Shown here piece by piece: positions 55,897 to 64,000 of a stretch of DNA of 64,000 nucleotides. This stretch comes from Umezawaea tangerina (lineage in GTDB: Bacteria > Actinomycetota > Actinomycetes > Mycobacteriales > Pseudonocardiaceae). The notes beneath the pieces are model-generated. The model worked only from the letters and a program-made list of their open reading frames with translations, ran no database searches and was not told where the DNA came from. A program made the position numbers and the translations under genes. The stretch is from NCBI RefSeq assembly GCF_003002815.1, contig NZ_PVTF01000024.1:58993-122992 (forward strand), read 5' to 3'. Each line of letters starts with the position of its first letter. Position 1 is the stretch's first letter.

Positions 55897-56694
55897 CTAG
55901 TTGACGAAACGCAGGTCGCCGATGACCCCGGAGGCGACGAGCGCGATGTAGAGGTCGGTCAGGCAGACGAAGATCAGCGACGACCAGGCGAGCTGCATGT
56001 GCTTGCCGTTGAGCGTGGAGATCCTCTGCCACATCCAGTAGCGGACGGGGTGCTTGGAGAAGTGCTTGAGCTTGCCGCCCATGATGTGCCTGCACGAGTG
56101 GCAGGACAGCGTGTACGCGGCGAGCAGGCCGACGTTGACCAGCAGGATGATGTTCCCGAGTCCGATGCCGAAGCCCTTCTCACCGGAGAAGGCGGCTATC
56201 GCGTCGTAGATGTTGATCAGCAGCAGGATCGAGGCCGCGTAGAAGAAGTAGCGGTGCAGGTTCTGCGCGATCAGCGGCGCCTTGGTCTCGCCGGTGTACG
56301 TCTTGTGGGGCTCCGCCACGGCGCACGCGGGCGGCGACATCCAGGCCGCCCGGTAGTAGGCCTTGCGGTAGTAGTAGCAGGTGATCCGGAATCCCAGCAG
56401 GAACGGGATGATGAAGATCGGCGGCGTGAGGAAGCCGGGCAGCTCCGGCAGCGGCTGGCCGAAGTGGCTGGCCGCCGGGACGCACTCGGCGCTCAGGCAG
56501 GGCGAGTACATCGGGGTCAGGTAGTGGTACTCCCCGACCCAGTAGTAGTCGTTCATGAACGTGCGTATCGCGGCGTAGACCGAGATCAGGCCCAGGCCCG
56601 CGACCGTCAGCAGCGGTGAGAGCCACCACCGGTCCGTGCGGAGCGTGCGCTCGGAGATCTGCGCCCTCACCAACTGGCCCACCTCGGTTTCCAC
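55897..56694 (-). CDS. sdhC: Succinate dehydrogenase membrane subunit (Sdh1 type)
   Basis: This 265-residue protein has about five membrane helices and matches the large single-chain membrane anchor of actinobacterial Sdh1 (Rv0249c-like). It includes LLTVAGLGLISVYAAI, FLTPPIFIIPFLLGFRITCYYYRKAYYR, HRYFFYAASILLLINIYD, GNIILLVNVGLLAAYTLSCHSCRH and SSLIFVCLTDLYIALVAS. The His residues in HRYFF and SCHSCRH are candidate haem ligands. GTG 56694 has no evident ribosome site, and a hairpin ends 20 bases upstream. Confidence 0.88.
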   Translation of the reverse strand: METEVGQLVRAQISERTLRTDRWWLSPLLTVAGLGLISVYAAIRTFMNDYYWVGEYHYLTPMYSPCLSAECVPAASHFGQPLPELPGFLTPPIFIIPFLLGFRITCYYYRKAYYRAAWMSPPACAVAEPHKTYTGETKAPLIAQNLHRYFFYAASILLLINIYDAIAAFSGEKGFGIGLGNIILLVNVGLLAAYTLSCHSCRHIMGGKLKHFSKHPVRYWMWQRISTLNGKHMQLAWSSLIFVCLTDLYIALVASGVIGDLRFVN

Positions 56695-56713
56695 GTCGTT
56701 GTGGCTGCAAAGG

Positions 56714-56747
56714 CCTCGGCCCCCGCGTGTTCCGGCGGGGGCCGAGG
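56714..56747 (-). terminator. Hairpin between 96-aa gene and sdhC
   Basis: CCTCGGCCCCCGC-gtgttccg-GCGGGGGCCGAGG, a 13-bp perfect stem, lies in the 71-bp gap. It would end the 96-residue gene's transcript. It stands only 20 bases before sdhC, so it could also act as an sdh leader attenuator. Confidence 0.75.
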
Positions 56748-56765
56748 TGGAGTGTCGCAGGTCAC

Positions 56766-57056
56766 CTATCGCTGACGATAGCCACCCAGGCCTTCGTCGT
56801 CAGCGTCCTGCCAGAGGGACGAGTCGTACGGCGTGTCGGGCACGACGACCACCTCCCGCTCGACCAGCGGCGCCTGCCGAGGCCGTGGCGGGGAGTCGAT
56901 GTCGATCAACTCCGTGGCGTCGATGTCCATGCGCTCGATGTCGTTGGCAAGCCGCTGCACTGCGGCAACGTCGCCATACCGCCCGCGCAGGGAGCCGACG
57001 CACTGCCTGAGCTGACCCAGTGCACGCCTCAACTCGACGATCTCCGTGGACGTCAT
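56766..57056 (-). CDS. Conserved-looking 96-aa protein, unknown
   Basis: The ATG has GGAGG seven bases upstream. The N-terminal half is a helical Leu/Arg heptad pattern (STEIVELRRALGQLRQCVGSLRGRYGDVAAVQRLANDIERM). The C-terminal half is acidic and Pro-rich (ELIDIDSPPRPRQAP, VVVVPDTPYDSSLWQDADDE). It looks like a small helical adaptor rather than an enzyme. It precedes sdhCAB on the same strand behind a terminator. I do not recognise the family. Confidence 0.72.
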   Translation of the reverse strand: MTSTEIVELRRALGQLRQCVGSLRGRYGDVAAVQRLANDIERMDIDATELIDIDSPPRPRQAPLVEREVVVVPDTPYDSSLWQDADDEGLGGYRQR

Positions 57057-57230
57057 GCCGCACCTCCGTTGCCGAGGTCCCCGTCAGTGATCCCGACGCC
57101 GACTCTGCCTTGTCCAGAGCCTTGTGACAAGCGACACACACCAAGATTTAATTCGCACTTACCCAGGAGTTACTGAATCGGTCCCTGTATCGGTTCTGTT
57201 GGAAAACGCCCTGGTGACTTACCCTGAATG

Positions 57231-57240
57231 GGTCATGACC
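57231..57240. promoter_or_regulatory. Palindrome upstream of edd
   Basis: GGTCATGACC is a perfect 10-bp palindrome 70 bases before the edd ATG, close to TACCCT, a possible -10. It may be an operator; support is limited. Confidence 0.3.
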
Positions 57241-57309
57241 GTTCGTGCGAAGTCCGCAGCACTGTCGTCCACCGGGGCCCATCACGGCCCCTGATCACCG
57301 GAGCCAGTC

Positions 57310-59175
57310 ATGAGCCCAACGCACCCCGTCGTCACCGAGGTGACCCGGCGCATAGCCACCCGCAGCGCCGTCGGCCGCACCGCCTACCTCGAGCGCCTGG
57401 CCGCCGCCGCGACCGAGAGCACCACCCGGAGCGGCATGGGGTGCAGCAACCTCGCCCACGGCTTCGCGGGCATCACCGGCGGCGACAAGGCCGCCCTGCG
57501 GGCGCTGCGCAAGCCGAACATCGGCATCGTGTCCGCGTACAACGACATGCTGTCGGCGCACCAGCCGATGGACGAGTACCCGGCGTGGATCAAGGAAGCC
57601 GCCAGGGGCGTCGGCGGCATCGCGCAGTTCGCCGGCGGCGTGCCCGCGATGTGCGACGGGATCACCCAGGGCCGCGACGGCATGGAGCTGTCGCTGTTCA
57701 GCCGGGACGTCATCGCGATGTCCACCGGCGTGGCGCTGGCCCACGACATGTTCGACGCGACGCTGCTGCTCGGGGTGTGCGACAAGATCGTCCCCGGCAT
57801 GCTGATCGGCGCGCTGTCGTTCGGCCACCTGCCCGCGATCCTGGTGCCCGCCGGCCCCATGAGCTCCGGGCTGACGAACTCCGAGAAGAGCCGCGTCCGC
57901 CAGCTCTACGCCGAGGGCAAGGCCACCCGCGAGGACCTCCTCGAAGCCGAGGCCGCGTCCTACCACAGCCCCGGTACCTGCACGTTCTACGGGACCGCGA
58001 ACTCCAACCAGCTCGTCAACGAGGTCATGGGCCTGCACCTGCCGGGCGCGACCTTCGTGCCGCCGGGCACCCCGCTGCGGCGCGCGCTGACCGAGGAGGC
58101 CGCCCGCCGCGTGATCGCGATCAGCCGCGGCGCCGAGCACACGCCGCTCGGCCACGTCGTCGACGAGCGCTCGATCGTGAACGGCGTGATCGCCCTGCTG
58201 GCCACGGGCGGCTCGACCAACCTGACCATGCACCTGGTCGCCATCGCGTCCGCCGCAGGCATCGAGCTCAGCTGGGACGACTTCTCCGACCTCTCCTCGG
58301 TCGTGCCGCTGCTGTCGCGGGTCTACCCGAACGGCAGCGCCGACATCAACCACTTCCAGGCCGCCGGTGGCGTCCAGTTCCTGGTCGGCACCCTGCTCGA
58401 CGCCGGTCTGCTGCACCGCGACGTGCACACCGTCGCCGGGTTCGGGCTCGACCGGTACCGCACCGAGCCGGTGCTCGTCGACGGCGAGCTGGTCTGGCGC
58501 GACGGCCCCGCCGAGAGCCTGGACAAGTCCGTGCTGCGCGGTGTCGACGAGCCGTTCGCCGCCGACGGCGGCCTGCGCATGATGTCCGGCAACCTCGGCC
58601 GCGCGGTCATCAAGGTGTCCGCCGTCGCCCCGGAGAACCGGATCGTCGAGGCGCCCGCCCGCGTGTTCACCACCCAGGAGGGCTTCGCCGAGGCCTTCCA
58701 GGCGGGCGAGCTGGACCGCGACGTCGTCGTGGTCGTCCGCAACCAGGGACCGCAGGCCAATGGCATGCCGGAACTGCACAAGCTCACGCCCCCGCTCGGC
58801 GTGCTGATGGACCGCGGGCACAAGGTCGCCATCGTGACCGACGGCCGCATGTCCGGCGCCTCCGGCAAGATCCCGGCCGCCATCCAGCTCACCCCCGAGG
58901 CCGCCGTCGGCGGCCCGCTCGGCCGGGTCCGCGACGGCGACGTCGTCCGGCTCGACGCCGAGACCGGGACGCTGGAGGTGTTCGTCGACGCCAACGAGCT
59001 CGCCGACCGCCCCATGGTGGACTTCCCCGCGGACGCCCAGGCGTGGACCGGCACCGGACGCGAACTGTTCGCCGCCCTCCGCCGCGCCGTCGGCCCGGCC
59101 GACCGCGGCGCCAGCGTCTTCGGCCCCGTGGCCGCCTCGCACTTCGAGGGGCAGTGGGACCGGGCTTCCCGGTAG
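57310..59175 (+). CDS. edd: Phosphogluconate dehydratase
   Basis: This 621-residue IlvD/Edd-family iron-sulfur dehydratase converts 6-phosphogluconate to 2-keto-3-deoxy-6-phosphogluconate, the first committed step of the Entner-Doudoroff pathway. Cluster Cys are in [20 protein letters not shown] and [34 protein letters not shown] is the C-terminal family motif. GGAG lies six bases before ATG 57310. The aldolase for its product, eda, follows after a 574-bp gap of repeats. Confidence 0.93.
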   Translation: MSPTHPVVTEVTRRIATRSAVGRTAYLERLAAAATESTTRSGMGCSNLAHGFAGITGGDKAALRALRKPNIGIVSAYNDMLSAHQPMDEYPAWIKEAARGVGGIAQFAGGVPAMCDGITQGRDGMELSLFSRDVIAMSTGVALAHDMFDATLLLGVCDKIVPGMLIGALSFGHLPAILVPAGPMSSGLTNSEKSRVRQLYAEGKATREDLLEAEAASYHSPGTCTFYGTANSNQLVNEVMGLHLPGATFVPPGTPLRRALTEEAARRVIAISRGAEHTPLGHVVDERSIVNGVIALLATGGSTNLTMHLVAIASAAGIELSWDDFSDLSSVVPLLSRVYPNGSADINHFQAAGGVQFLVGTLLDAGLLHRDVHTVAGFGLDRYRTEPVLVDGELVWRDGPAESLDKSVLRGVDEPFAADGGLRMMSGNLGRAVIKVSAVAPENRIVEAPARVFTTQEGFAEAFQAGELDRDVVVVVRNQGPQANGMPELHKLTPPLGVLMDRGHKVAIVTDGRMSGASGKIPAAIQLTPEAAVGGPLGRVRDGDVVRLDAETGTLEVFVDANELADRPMVDFPADAQAWTGTGRELFAALRRAVGPADRGASVFGPVAASHFEGQWDRASR

Positions 59176-59207
59176 GCAGGACCTGGCTTCGGCTGGCGGT
59201 GTCGGCA

Positions 59208-59372
59208 GCGGCCTGATGTGGCTGCGGTTCGGCGTCGCCAGCGGCCTGATGTGGCTGCGGTTCGGTGTCGACCGCGGTCCGGCGTGGCTGCGGTTCGGCC
59301 AAGGCAGCGGGGTCGGCTTTGCCGCGGTTCGACGTGGCGGCGGTTCGGCCACGGTGCGGTTCGGCTTTGCTT
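59208..59372. repeat. Five 33-bp tandem units after edd
   Basis: Units start at 59208, 59241, 59274, 59307 and 59340. The first two (GCGGCCTGATGTGGCTGCGG, then TTCGGCGTCGCCA or TTCGGTGTCGACC) differ at only a few positions, and the rest diverge. The unit length keeps one reading frame open (an 11-residue Trp-Leu-Arg-Phe-Gly repeat), but no start codon with a ribosome site precedes it. Confidence 0.75.
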
Positions 59373-59439
59373 CGACTCAGTTCTGCTTCGGCTCGGCCTC
59401 GGCCGGGTCGGGGCGGCCCGAGGCGGAGGTACCCCGGCC

Positions 59440-59618
59440 GGGTGGGTCCCCCGAGATCCACACTAGCGACGGGGTCCGACAAAACCGGTGTAGTGCCAGG
59501 TCAACGTCACGGCGGTCCGATCCCGCCACGCCGGAGGCAGGCAGCACGGCCGTCGTCGAACAAGGGTCCTCCCGTCGGGTGGGTCCCCCGAGTTCCACAG
59601 TACGACCGGGTACCGACA
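59440..59618. repeat. Two 42-bp direct repeats upstream of eda
   Basis: Copies at 59440-59481 and 59577-59618 both begin GGGTGGGTCCCCCGAG and end CCGACA, with about 80% identity and 137 bases from start to start. They lie 130-310 bases before eda and may carry promoter or operator sites, or be a recent duplication. Confidence 0.65.
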
Positions 59619-59749
59619 GTCGATCTTGACCAGGATCGGCCGTCGGTCTCCGCCAACTAGGCTGCGAACAGGGCTTCCGGCCGTGAGGCGGGGGCCGCGG
59701 ACGTTTTCTCGGTGACCAGCGCCGACAACCAGACCCAGGAGGTTTCGCG

Positions 59750-60373
59750 GTGACCACCAGCGCGGATCTGCTCACGCTGTCCCCCGTCATCCCGGTCGTC
59801 GTCGTGGACGACGCCGACCACGCCGTGCCGTTGGCGCAGGCGCTGCTGCGCGGCGGGGTCCGGGTGATCGAGCTGACGTTGCGGACGCCCGCGGCGCTGG
59901 CGGCGATCGAGCGGGTGGCGGCGGAGGTGCCGGAGATCGTGATCGGGGCGGGGACGGTGACGTCGCCGGAGCTGGCGGAGGAGGCGGCGAAGGCGGGGGC
60001 GGCGTTCCTGGTGACGCCGGGCTGCACCGAGAGGCTGCTGAACGCGGTGGAGGACACCGGGCTGCCGTTCCTGCCGGGGGCGGCGACCGTGTCGGAGGCG
60101 CTGCGGCTGTTCGAACGCGGGCTGACGGCGCTGAAGTTCTTCCCCGCGGAGGCCGCGGGCGGCGTGGACTACCTGAAGTCGATCGGCGGCCCGCTGCCGC
60201 AGCTGAGCTTCTGCCCGACCGGCGGCATCACGCCGGAGACGGCGCCGAAGTACCTGGCGCTGCCGAACGTGGGCTGCGTCGGCGGCTCGTGGCTGGCCCC
60301 GAAGGACGCGTTGGCGGCCGGTGACTTCGGGCGGATCGAGGCGCTCGCCGCGGCGGCGTCCGCACTGCGGTAA
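59750..60373 (+). CDS. eda: KDPG aldolase
   Basis: This 207-residue class I aldolase splits 2-keto-3-deoxy-6-phosphogluconate into pyruvate and glyceraldehyde-3-phosphate. The Schiff-base Lys129 is in ALKFFPAEAAGG, the general-base Glu41 in VIELTLRTP, and the phosphate site in FCPTGGI. GTG 59750 has AGGAGG seven bases upstream. With edd it completes the Entner-Doudoroff branch; the 574-bp gap suggests separate transcription as well. Confidence 0.95.
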   Translation: MTTSADLLTLSPVIPVVVVDDADHAVPLAQALLRGGVRVIELTLRTPAALAAIERVAAEVPEIVIGAGTVTSPELAEEAAKAGAAFLVTPGCTERLLNAVEDTGLPFLPGAATVSEALRLFERGLTALKFFPAEAAGGVDYLKSIGGPLPQLSFCPTGGITPETAPKYLALPNVGCVGGSWLAPKDALAAGDFGRIEALAAAASALR

Positions 60374-60398
60374 CGAGGATCACCCGCCCACTGCGCAG

Positions 60399-60452
60399 GA
60401 CCGGCGTCCCAGTCCATTGGACATCTCACTCCACTGGACCGTGACGCCGGTC
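60399..60452. promoter_or_regulatory. Nested inverted repeats after eda
   Basis: GACCGGCGTC (60399-60408) and its exact reverse complement GACGCCGGTC (60443-60452) enclose the small hairpin GTCCA-t-TGGAC (60412-60422) and a second TGGAC. It could end eda transcription or form a branched RNA in front of the dikinase-like gene. Confidence 0.5.
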
Positions 60453-60475
60453 ATGTATTTGATGGGCATTTGAGA

Positions 60476-60489
60476 ATAGGGGCCCCTAT
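60476..60489. promoter_or_regulatory. 14-bp palindrome upstream of dikinase-like gene
   Basis: ATAGGGGCCCCTAT is a perfect palindrome 85 bases before the GTG at 60574, in the most AT-rich stretch of the gap. It is probably an operator of the two-gene unit. Confidence 0.45.
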
Positions 60490-60573
60490 CCCCGGCAAAT
60501 GGGAAATCCGGCACCCGCGGCACACCCCGTCACGGTGTTACCGTTCCTCTTCCGCTCAAAGGAGGAAGAGCAA

Positions 60574-62532
60574 GTGCCGGACGTTGCCGCGTTGGTGGGC
60601 GAACAGCTGAGCATTTCCGCGTTCAACCAGCTCTCGGGCCGGTTGGGCGGTTACTCGTTCGTCAAGGTCGTCGTCGACCGGGTGAACTCGACGATCCACT
60701 TCATCAACAACGCCGAGCACGCGTTCCACGCGGTCTACATCGGCGAGCAGATCCTCGGCGTCTCGAAGGACGAGATGGGCCGGACGATCGACAAGTACAA
60801 CCAGGGCTTCTACCACGACCCCGACCGGCGCTTCTACCTGGGGATTCTCGCCCTGCACACCCGTGAGGACCGGCGGATCTTCTCGTTGGAGACCGTCGAG
60901 GTCGACACGATGTCGTCGGACATGATCGTCTGGTTCCACCACTTCGTGCGCGACCACGTCGACCCGTCGCTGCCGCTGCTGTTCAAGCCCGCGAACCACC
61001 TCCAGGAGCAGGCCGTCGCGCAGCTGCCGCCCGCGGAACTGCCCAGGATCCTCGCCCACGAATTGTTCTCCAGCGCCCAGTTCGTCGCCTTGAACCCCGG
61101 CGAGGCGCAGGGCGGGCTGCGCGCGTTCCGGTCGGCCGACGAATACCGCGCGGCCGTCGACACGCTGGAGTGGCACGACATCATCGTGATGCACCGCGTT
61201 CCGGACGACATTCCCCGGCTCGCCGGAATCATCAACGCCGACCACACGACACCGCTTTCGCACACGAATGTGCTCGCGACCGGGTGGCAGATCCCGAACG
61301 CGATCCAGCTCGGCGCGTTCGACCTGATCGACCGCGAGCACCTCGACGGCCAGTGGGTGTCCTACCGGGTCGACGCGGCCGACGCCGAGGTCGGGCTCAC
61401 GCTGATCGACAAACCGGCCGAGCTCGGCCGGCGCCCCGCCTGGTACGCCCAGCGGATCACCCTGGAGGAGCCGGAGGCGAGCTACAGCCCCATCGCCGGG
61501 CTGGGCGAGCTGCGCCACCACGACCGGCACCGCTACGGCACGAAGGCCGCGAACCTCGGCGAGCTGCACCACGTGCTCGCGGGCGGCTCGCGCAGGCTGC
61601 TCGGCTTCTTCCAGGTGCCGCGGCCGCCGCGGGAGAACCTGCTGCCGCACCTCGCCCGGCTGCTGGACGTGCCGGAGGACGCCGACCTGACGCTCGCGGC
61701 CCGCAAGCTGCTCGCTGACCGCGTCCGGGTGCCCAGGGGCGTCGCGCTGCCGTTCTCGATCCAGCAGCGGTTCCTGGAGTCCTCGCCGCGCGTCCAGCAG
61801 GCCATCGGCAAGCTGAAGATGGCCCTGGAGCTGGACGCCCGCGAGGTCGAGCCGCTCTGCCTGGAGCTGCAACGGCTGATCCGCACGACCAGGATGCCCG
61901 ACCACATGCTGCACGACATCGACACCGCGCTGGTCACCCGGCTCGCGGGCGTGCGGGCGTTCGTGGTGCGCAGCTCGTCCAACGCCGAGGACCTGGCCGG
62001 GTTCTCCGCGGCGGGCATCTACGAGTCGATCAACCACGTCACCACGGCGGAGAAGATCGTCGAGAGCATCAAGGAGGTCTGGGCCTCGCTGGTGTCGCCG
62101 CGCAGCGTCCGGCTCCGCCAGCAGGCGGGCATCTCGCTCGACGACTGCTACATGGGCGTGGTCGTGCAGGAGCAGGTGGCGGCCGACTTCGGCGGTGTGC
62201 TGGTGACCACGAACCCCATGAACCGCAACGACTTCCGCAACGTCTACGTGAACGTCTCGCCGAAGGTGACCGACGTCGTGGACGGGTCGACGCAGCCGAT
62301 GCAGTACCTCTACAGCACCGTCGAGGGCGGCGGCCGGACCGTGTCGCTGGGCGACGCGACCGAGGACCTCGGCAAGGCGGCGAAGGACCAGCTGCAACGC
62401 CTAGCGGTCGTCGGACGGCTGTTGCAGGCGCACTTCTCGCCGGACTACACGTTCGACTCGCCGGTCGACGTCGAGTGGCTGGCCGACTCCGACCACCTGT
62501 TCGTCGTGCAGCTCCGGCCGTACTCGATCTGA
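60574..62532 (+). CDS. Permuted PEP-synthase/dikinase-like enzyme (His domain before ATP-grasp)
   Basis: 652 residues from GTG 60574 (AGGAGG eight bases upstream). Residues 1-200 match nothing I know. At 200-245 lies a phosphohistidine mobile domain, DIIVMHRVPDDIP then ADHTTPLSHTNVLA with the likely catalytic His230. From about 320 there is an ATP-grasp of the PPDK type: YGTKAANLGEL (Lys324), VPRGVALPF, FVVRSSSNAEDLAGFSAAG (Arg466), VVQEQVAADFGGVLVTTNP and the end HLFVVQLRPYSI. The order is reversed from PEP synthase and Rph and resembles plant glucan water dikinases. It probably transfers phosphate from ATP through His to an unknown acceptor. The MFS gene overlaps its stop by one base. Confidence 0.75.
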   Translation: MPDVAALVGEQLSISAFNQLSGRLGGYSFVKVVVDRVNSTIHFINNAEHAFHAVYIGEQILGVSKDEMGRTIDKYNQGFYHDPDRRFYLGILALHTREDRRIFSLETVEVDTMSSDMIVWFHHFVRDHVDPSLPLLFKPANHLQEQAVAQLPPAELPRILAHELFSSAQFVALNPGEAQGGLRAFRSADEYRAAVDTLEWHDIIVMHRVPDDIPRLAGIINADHTTPLSHTNVLATGWQIPNAIQLGAFDLIDREHLDGQWVSYRVDAADAEVGLTLIDKPAELGRRPAWYAQRITLEEPEASYSPIAGLGELRHHDRHRYGTKAANLGELHHVLAGGSRRLLGFFQVPRPPRENLLPHLARLLDVPEDADLTLAARKLLADRVRVPRGVALPFSIQQRFLESSPRVQQAIGKLKMALELDAREVEPLCLELQRLIRTTRMPDHMLHDIDTALVTRLAGVRAFVVRSSSNAEDLAGFSAAGIYESINHVTTAEKIVESIKEVWASLVSPRSVRLRQQAGISLDDCYMGVVVQEQVAADFGGVLVTTNPMNRNDFRNVYVNVSPKVTDVVDGSTQPMQYLYSTVEGGGRTVSLGDATEDLGKAAKDQLQRLAVVGRLLQAHFSPDYTFDSPVDVEWLADSDHLFVVQLRPYSI

Positions 62533-63866
62533 TGGCGCTCTCCACGAACCCCGCCATCACGCGGGCGATCCGGCTGACCTTCGGCTTCCAGTTCTTCTTC
62601 GGCCTGCTGCTGTGGGTGCCGATCTTCTACGCCTACCAGAAGCAGCTCGGCATGAGCGACGCCGAGATCTTCGGCATCCAGAGCGTCTACTACATCGCGT
62701 TCTGCCTGCTGGAGATCCCGACCGGCATGGTCGCCGACCGCTTCGACTACCGGACGTCGCTGGTCAGCGGCGCGGGTGTGCTGGTGGCCGCGAACCTGGT
62801 GCCGGTGTTCCTCGGCTCCTACACCGGGTTCCTGGTGCACTTCCTGCTCATCGCGCTGGCCAGGTCGCTGATCTCCGGCGCGCAGAGCGCGTACCTGTAC
62901 GAGTTCCTGCACGCGCACGACGCGGGCCACCTGTACCTGAAGGCGGAAGGCGTCGGCCGGTCCTACAGCCTGGTCGGCAAGATCGTGTTCTGGCCGGTGA
63001 TCGGCCTGCTGATGCAGTGGAACACGCCCTCGCCGTACTGGCTGACCGCGATCAACGCCGGTATCGCGGTCGTGCTCGCGCTGAAGCTGCCGCCGATCCC
63101 CGGCTGGACGCCGACCGTCGGCAACGGCAGGACCGCGACCGTGCTGGCCGGGGTGAGCGGCGCGTTCTCGGCGTTGGGCAGGTCCCGGTGGCTGCTGCTG
63201 CTCATGGTGCAGGGCGTCGCGATGTTCACCCTGGTGCGGATCGCGCAGGTGAACCTGTTCCAGCCCATCCTGGAGGGCAAGGACCTGTCGGTCACCTGGT
63301 TCGGCTCGGTGCTGGCGGCGATGACGGTCTTCGAGGCGCTCGGCGCCGCCCGCCCGCACCTGCTGCGGCGCAAGGTGGGCGCGGCCAGGTCGGTGTTCCT
63401 GCTGACCATCGTGATGGCCGCGAGCCTCGGCCTGATCGTCCTCGTCGGCCCCGTCGTGACGGTCGTGCTGCTGTGCGCCTTCGCCGTCTCGTCCGGGGTG
63501 TCGTTCCCGATCCAGAAGCAGCTGCTCAACGACGCCATCCCCGACTCCCGCTACCGGGCCACCCTGCTGTCGATGGAGTCCATCATCGACCGCGCGGTGT
63601 GCGCCGTGGTCGCCGTCGCCCTCGGCGCCTACCTCGCCCGCGGCCGGCTCGACGAGTTCCTGGTGACGTCCGCGGTCGTCACGTGCGCGCTGATGGGCCT
63701 GCTGGGCGTACTGCTCGTAGTCTTCCGCAGGCGCCGGTCCACCCGCACGACGGCCACGACCACTACCCCGGACAGGGCAACCGCTGACAAGGCAACCGAC
63801 AACGCGACCACGGACAAAGCCGTCGCGGACGGGGCAGTCACGGACAGGGCACCCGCGGACCGCTAG
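62532..63866 (+). CDS. MFS transporter coupled to dikinase-like gene
   Basis: This 444-residue protein has about twelve membrane helices (first FGFQFFFGLLLWVPIFYAY) and the MFS loop motif GMVADRFDYRTSL. It starts on the last base of the preceding stop (TGATG), so the two are translationally coupled and probably share a substrate. The C-terminal 45 residues after RRRRST are a low-complexity Thr/Ala/Asp/Lys tail made of five-residue repeats encoded by 15-bp tandem units, unusual for this family. Direction of transport unknown. Confidence 0.83.
   Translation: MALSTNPAITRAIRLTFGFQFFFGLLLWVPIFYAYQKQLGMSDAEIFGIQSVYYIAFCLLEIPTGMVADRFDYRTSLVSGAGVLVAANLVPVFLGSYTGFLVHFLLIALARSLISGAQSAYLYEFLHAHDAGHLYLKAEGVGRSYSLVGKIVFWPVIGLLMQWNTPSPYWLTAINAGIAVVLALKLPPIPGWTPTVGNGRTATVLAGVSGAFSALGRSRWLLLLMVQGVAMFTLVRIAQVNLFQPILEGKDLSVTWFGSVLAAMTVFEALGAARPHLLRRKVGAARSVFLLTIVMAASLGLIVLVGPVVTVVLLCAFAVSSGVSFPIQKQLLNDAIPDSRYRATLLSMESIIDRAVCAVVAVALGAYLARGRLDEFLVTSAVVTCALMGLLGVLLVVFRRRRSTRTTATTTTPDRATADKATDNATTDKAVADGAVTDRAPADR
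63771..63860 (+). repeat. 15-bp tandem repeats inside the MFS C-terminus
   Basis: Units begin with GAC at 63771, 63786 (a 12-bp copy), 63798, 63813, 63828, 63843 and 63858, for example GACAGGGCAACCGCT and GACAGGGCACCCGCG. They encode D-(R/K/N/G)-A-(T/V/P)-(A/T) pentapeptides, and all steps are multiples of three. Confidence 0.8.
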
Positions 63867-64000
63867 CACCGGTCCGGCCCCGACGTCCGGAACCCGGCGC
63901 CTAGATGTTGTGACTAGTGAGGTTGTGAACGGCGTGTCGAGTTGAACAAGCGAGGACCTCTGGGCGAAGTGGATGTGTCTGACGCATCCGATCCGCACAC
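63867..64000. other. Right-edge intergenic sequence
   Basis: 134 bases after the MFS stop show no hairpin or gene that I can support. A GTG near 63971 opens a frame that runs off the window, but no ribosome site or recognisable sequence precedes or follows it. Confidence 0.3.

Noticed and set aside
59216..59629. Possible small gene with an 11-residue Trp-Leu-Arg-Phe-Gly repeat after edd
   Set aside because: The frame is open only because the tandem unit is 33 bp; there is no ribosome site.
60499..60573. Upstream ATG start for the dikinase-like protein
   Set aside because: No ribosome site there; an ideal AGGAGG sits before GTG 60574, and the 25 extra residues look like leader sequence.

Overview
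The window is a high-GC (about 70% or more by eye) actinobacterial chromosome segment. It shows no phage, plasmid or insertion-sequence genes. Several families point to the Pseudonocardiaceae (Saccharothrix, Lentzea or Actinosynnema-like): DUF3558 lipoprotein, DUF4192, a mycothiol-type maleylpyruvate isomerase homologue, CGNR zinc finger, NrdJ, and the gene order nrdJ-nrdR-LysM protein-lexA-hflX-dapF-miaA-DUF349-miaB, which mycobacteria also share in outline. The genus is an inference.

Layout. 1-5,000: the start of a lipoprotein gene behind operator-like repeats, a Pat-type protein acetyltransferase, an AcuC-like deacetylase and a DUF3558 lipoprotein. 5,150-5,930: a 14-copy degenerate ~56-bp repeat array between convergent genes. 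5,944-11,826: sseA, then ideR-galK-galE-S9 peptidase on the plus strand. 12,329-28,807: accessory and housekeeping genes (DUF4192 behind two DnaA boxes, secreted S15 peptidase, RNA methyltransferase, GH4 glycosidase, endonuclease V, CBS protein, two small Arg-rich proteins around a DUF2293 gene, a MocR regulator divergent from an MFS gene, and an Rph-like phosphotransferase). 29,022-46,135: conserved core with nrdJ/nrdR, the SOS pair (LysM division inhibitor-like gene and lexA), hflX, dapF, miaA, DUF349 and miaB. 46,192-52,696: an orphan TAXI binding protein beside a two-component system, and a gluABCD glutamate ABC transporter. 53,257-56,694: succinate dehydrogenase sdhCAB. 57,310-60,373: Entner-Doudoroff genes edd and eda. 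60,574-63,866: a two-gene unit of a permuted dikinase-like enzyme and an MFS transporter.

Regulation visible in the sequence: an NrdR box on the nrdR promoter; two SOS boxes between the LysM gene and lexA; a perfect 9-bp inverted repeat overlapping divergent leaderless promoters of an ArsR/MFS pair; repeated CCGATT elements at the MocR/MFS pair; and many long perfect hairpins as terminators, most between convergent genes.

The most interesting items are the permuted PEP-synthase-like enzyme with its MFS partner (with a second, Rph-ordered dikinase elsewhere in the window), the paired consensus DnaA boxes upstream of the DUF4192 gene, the orphan TAXI protein with a two-component system, and unrelated tandem-repeat arrays that fill most of the large gaps. 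Repeats of the same kind also occur in frame at the C-terminus of the last MFS protein.
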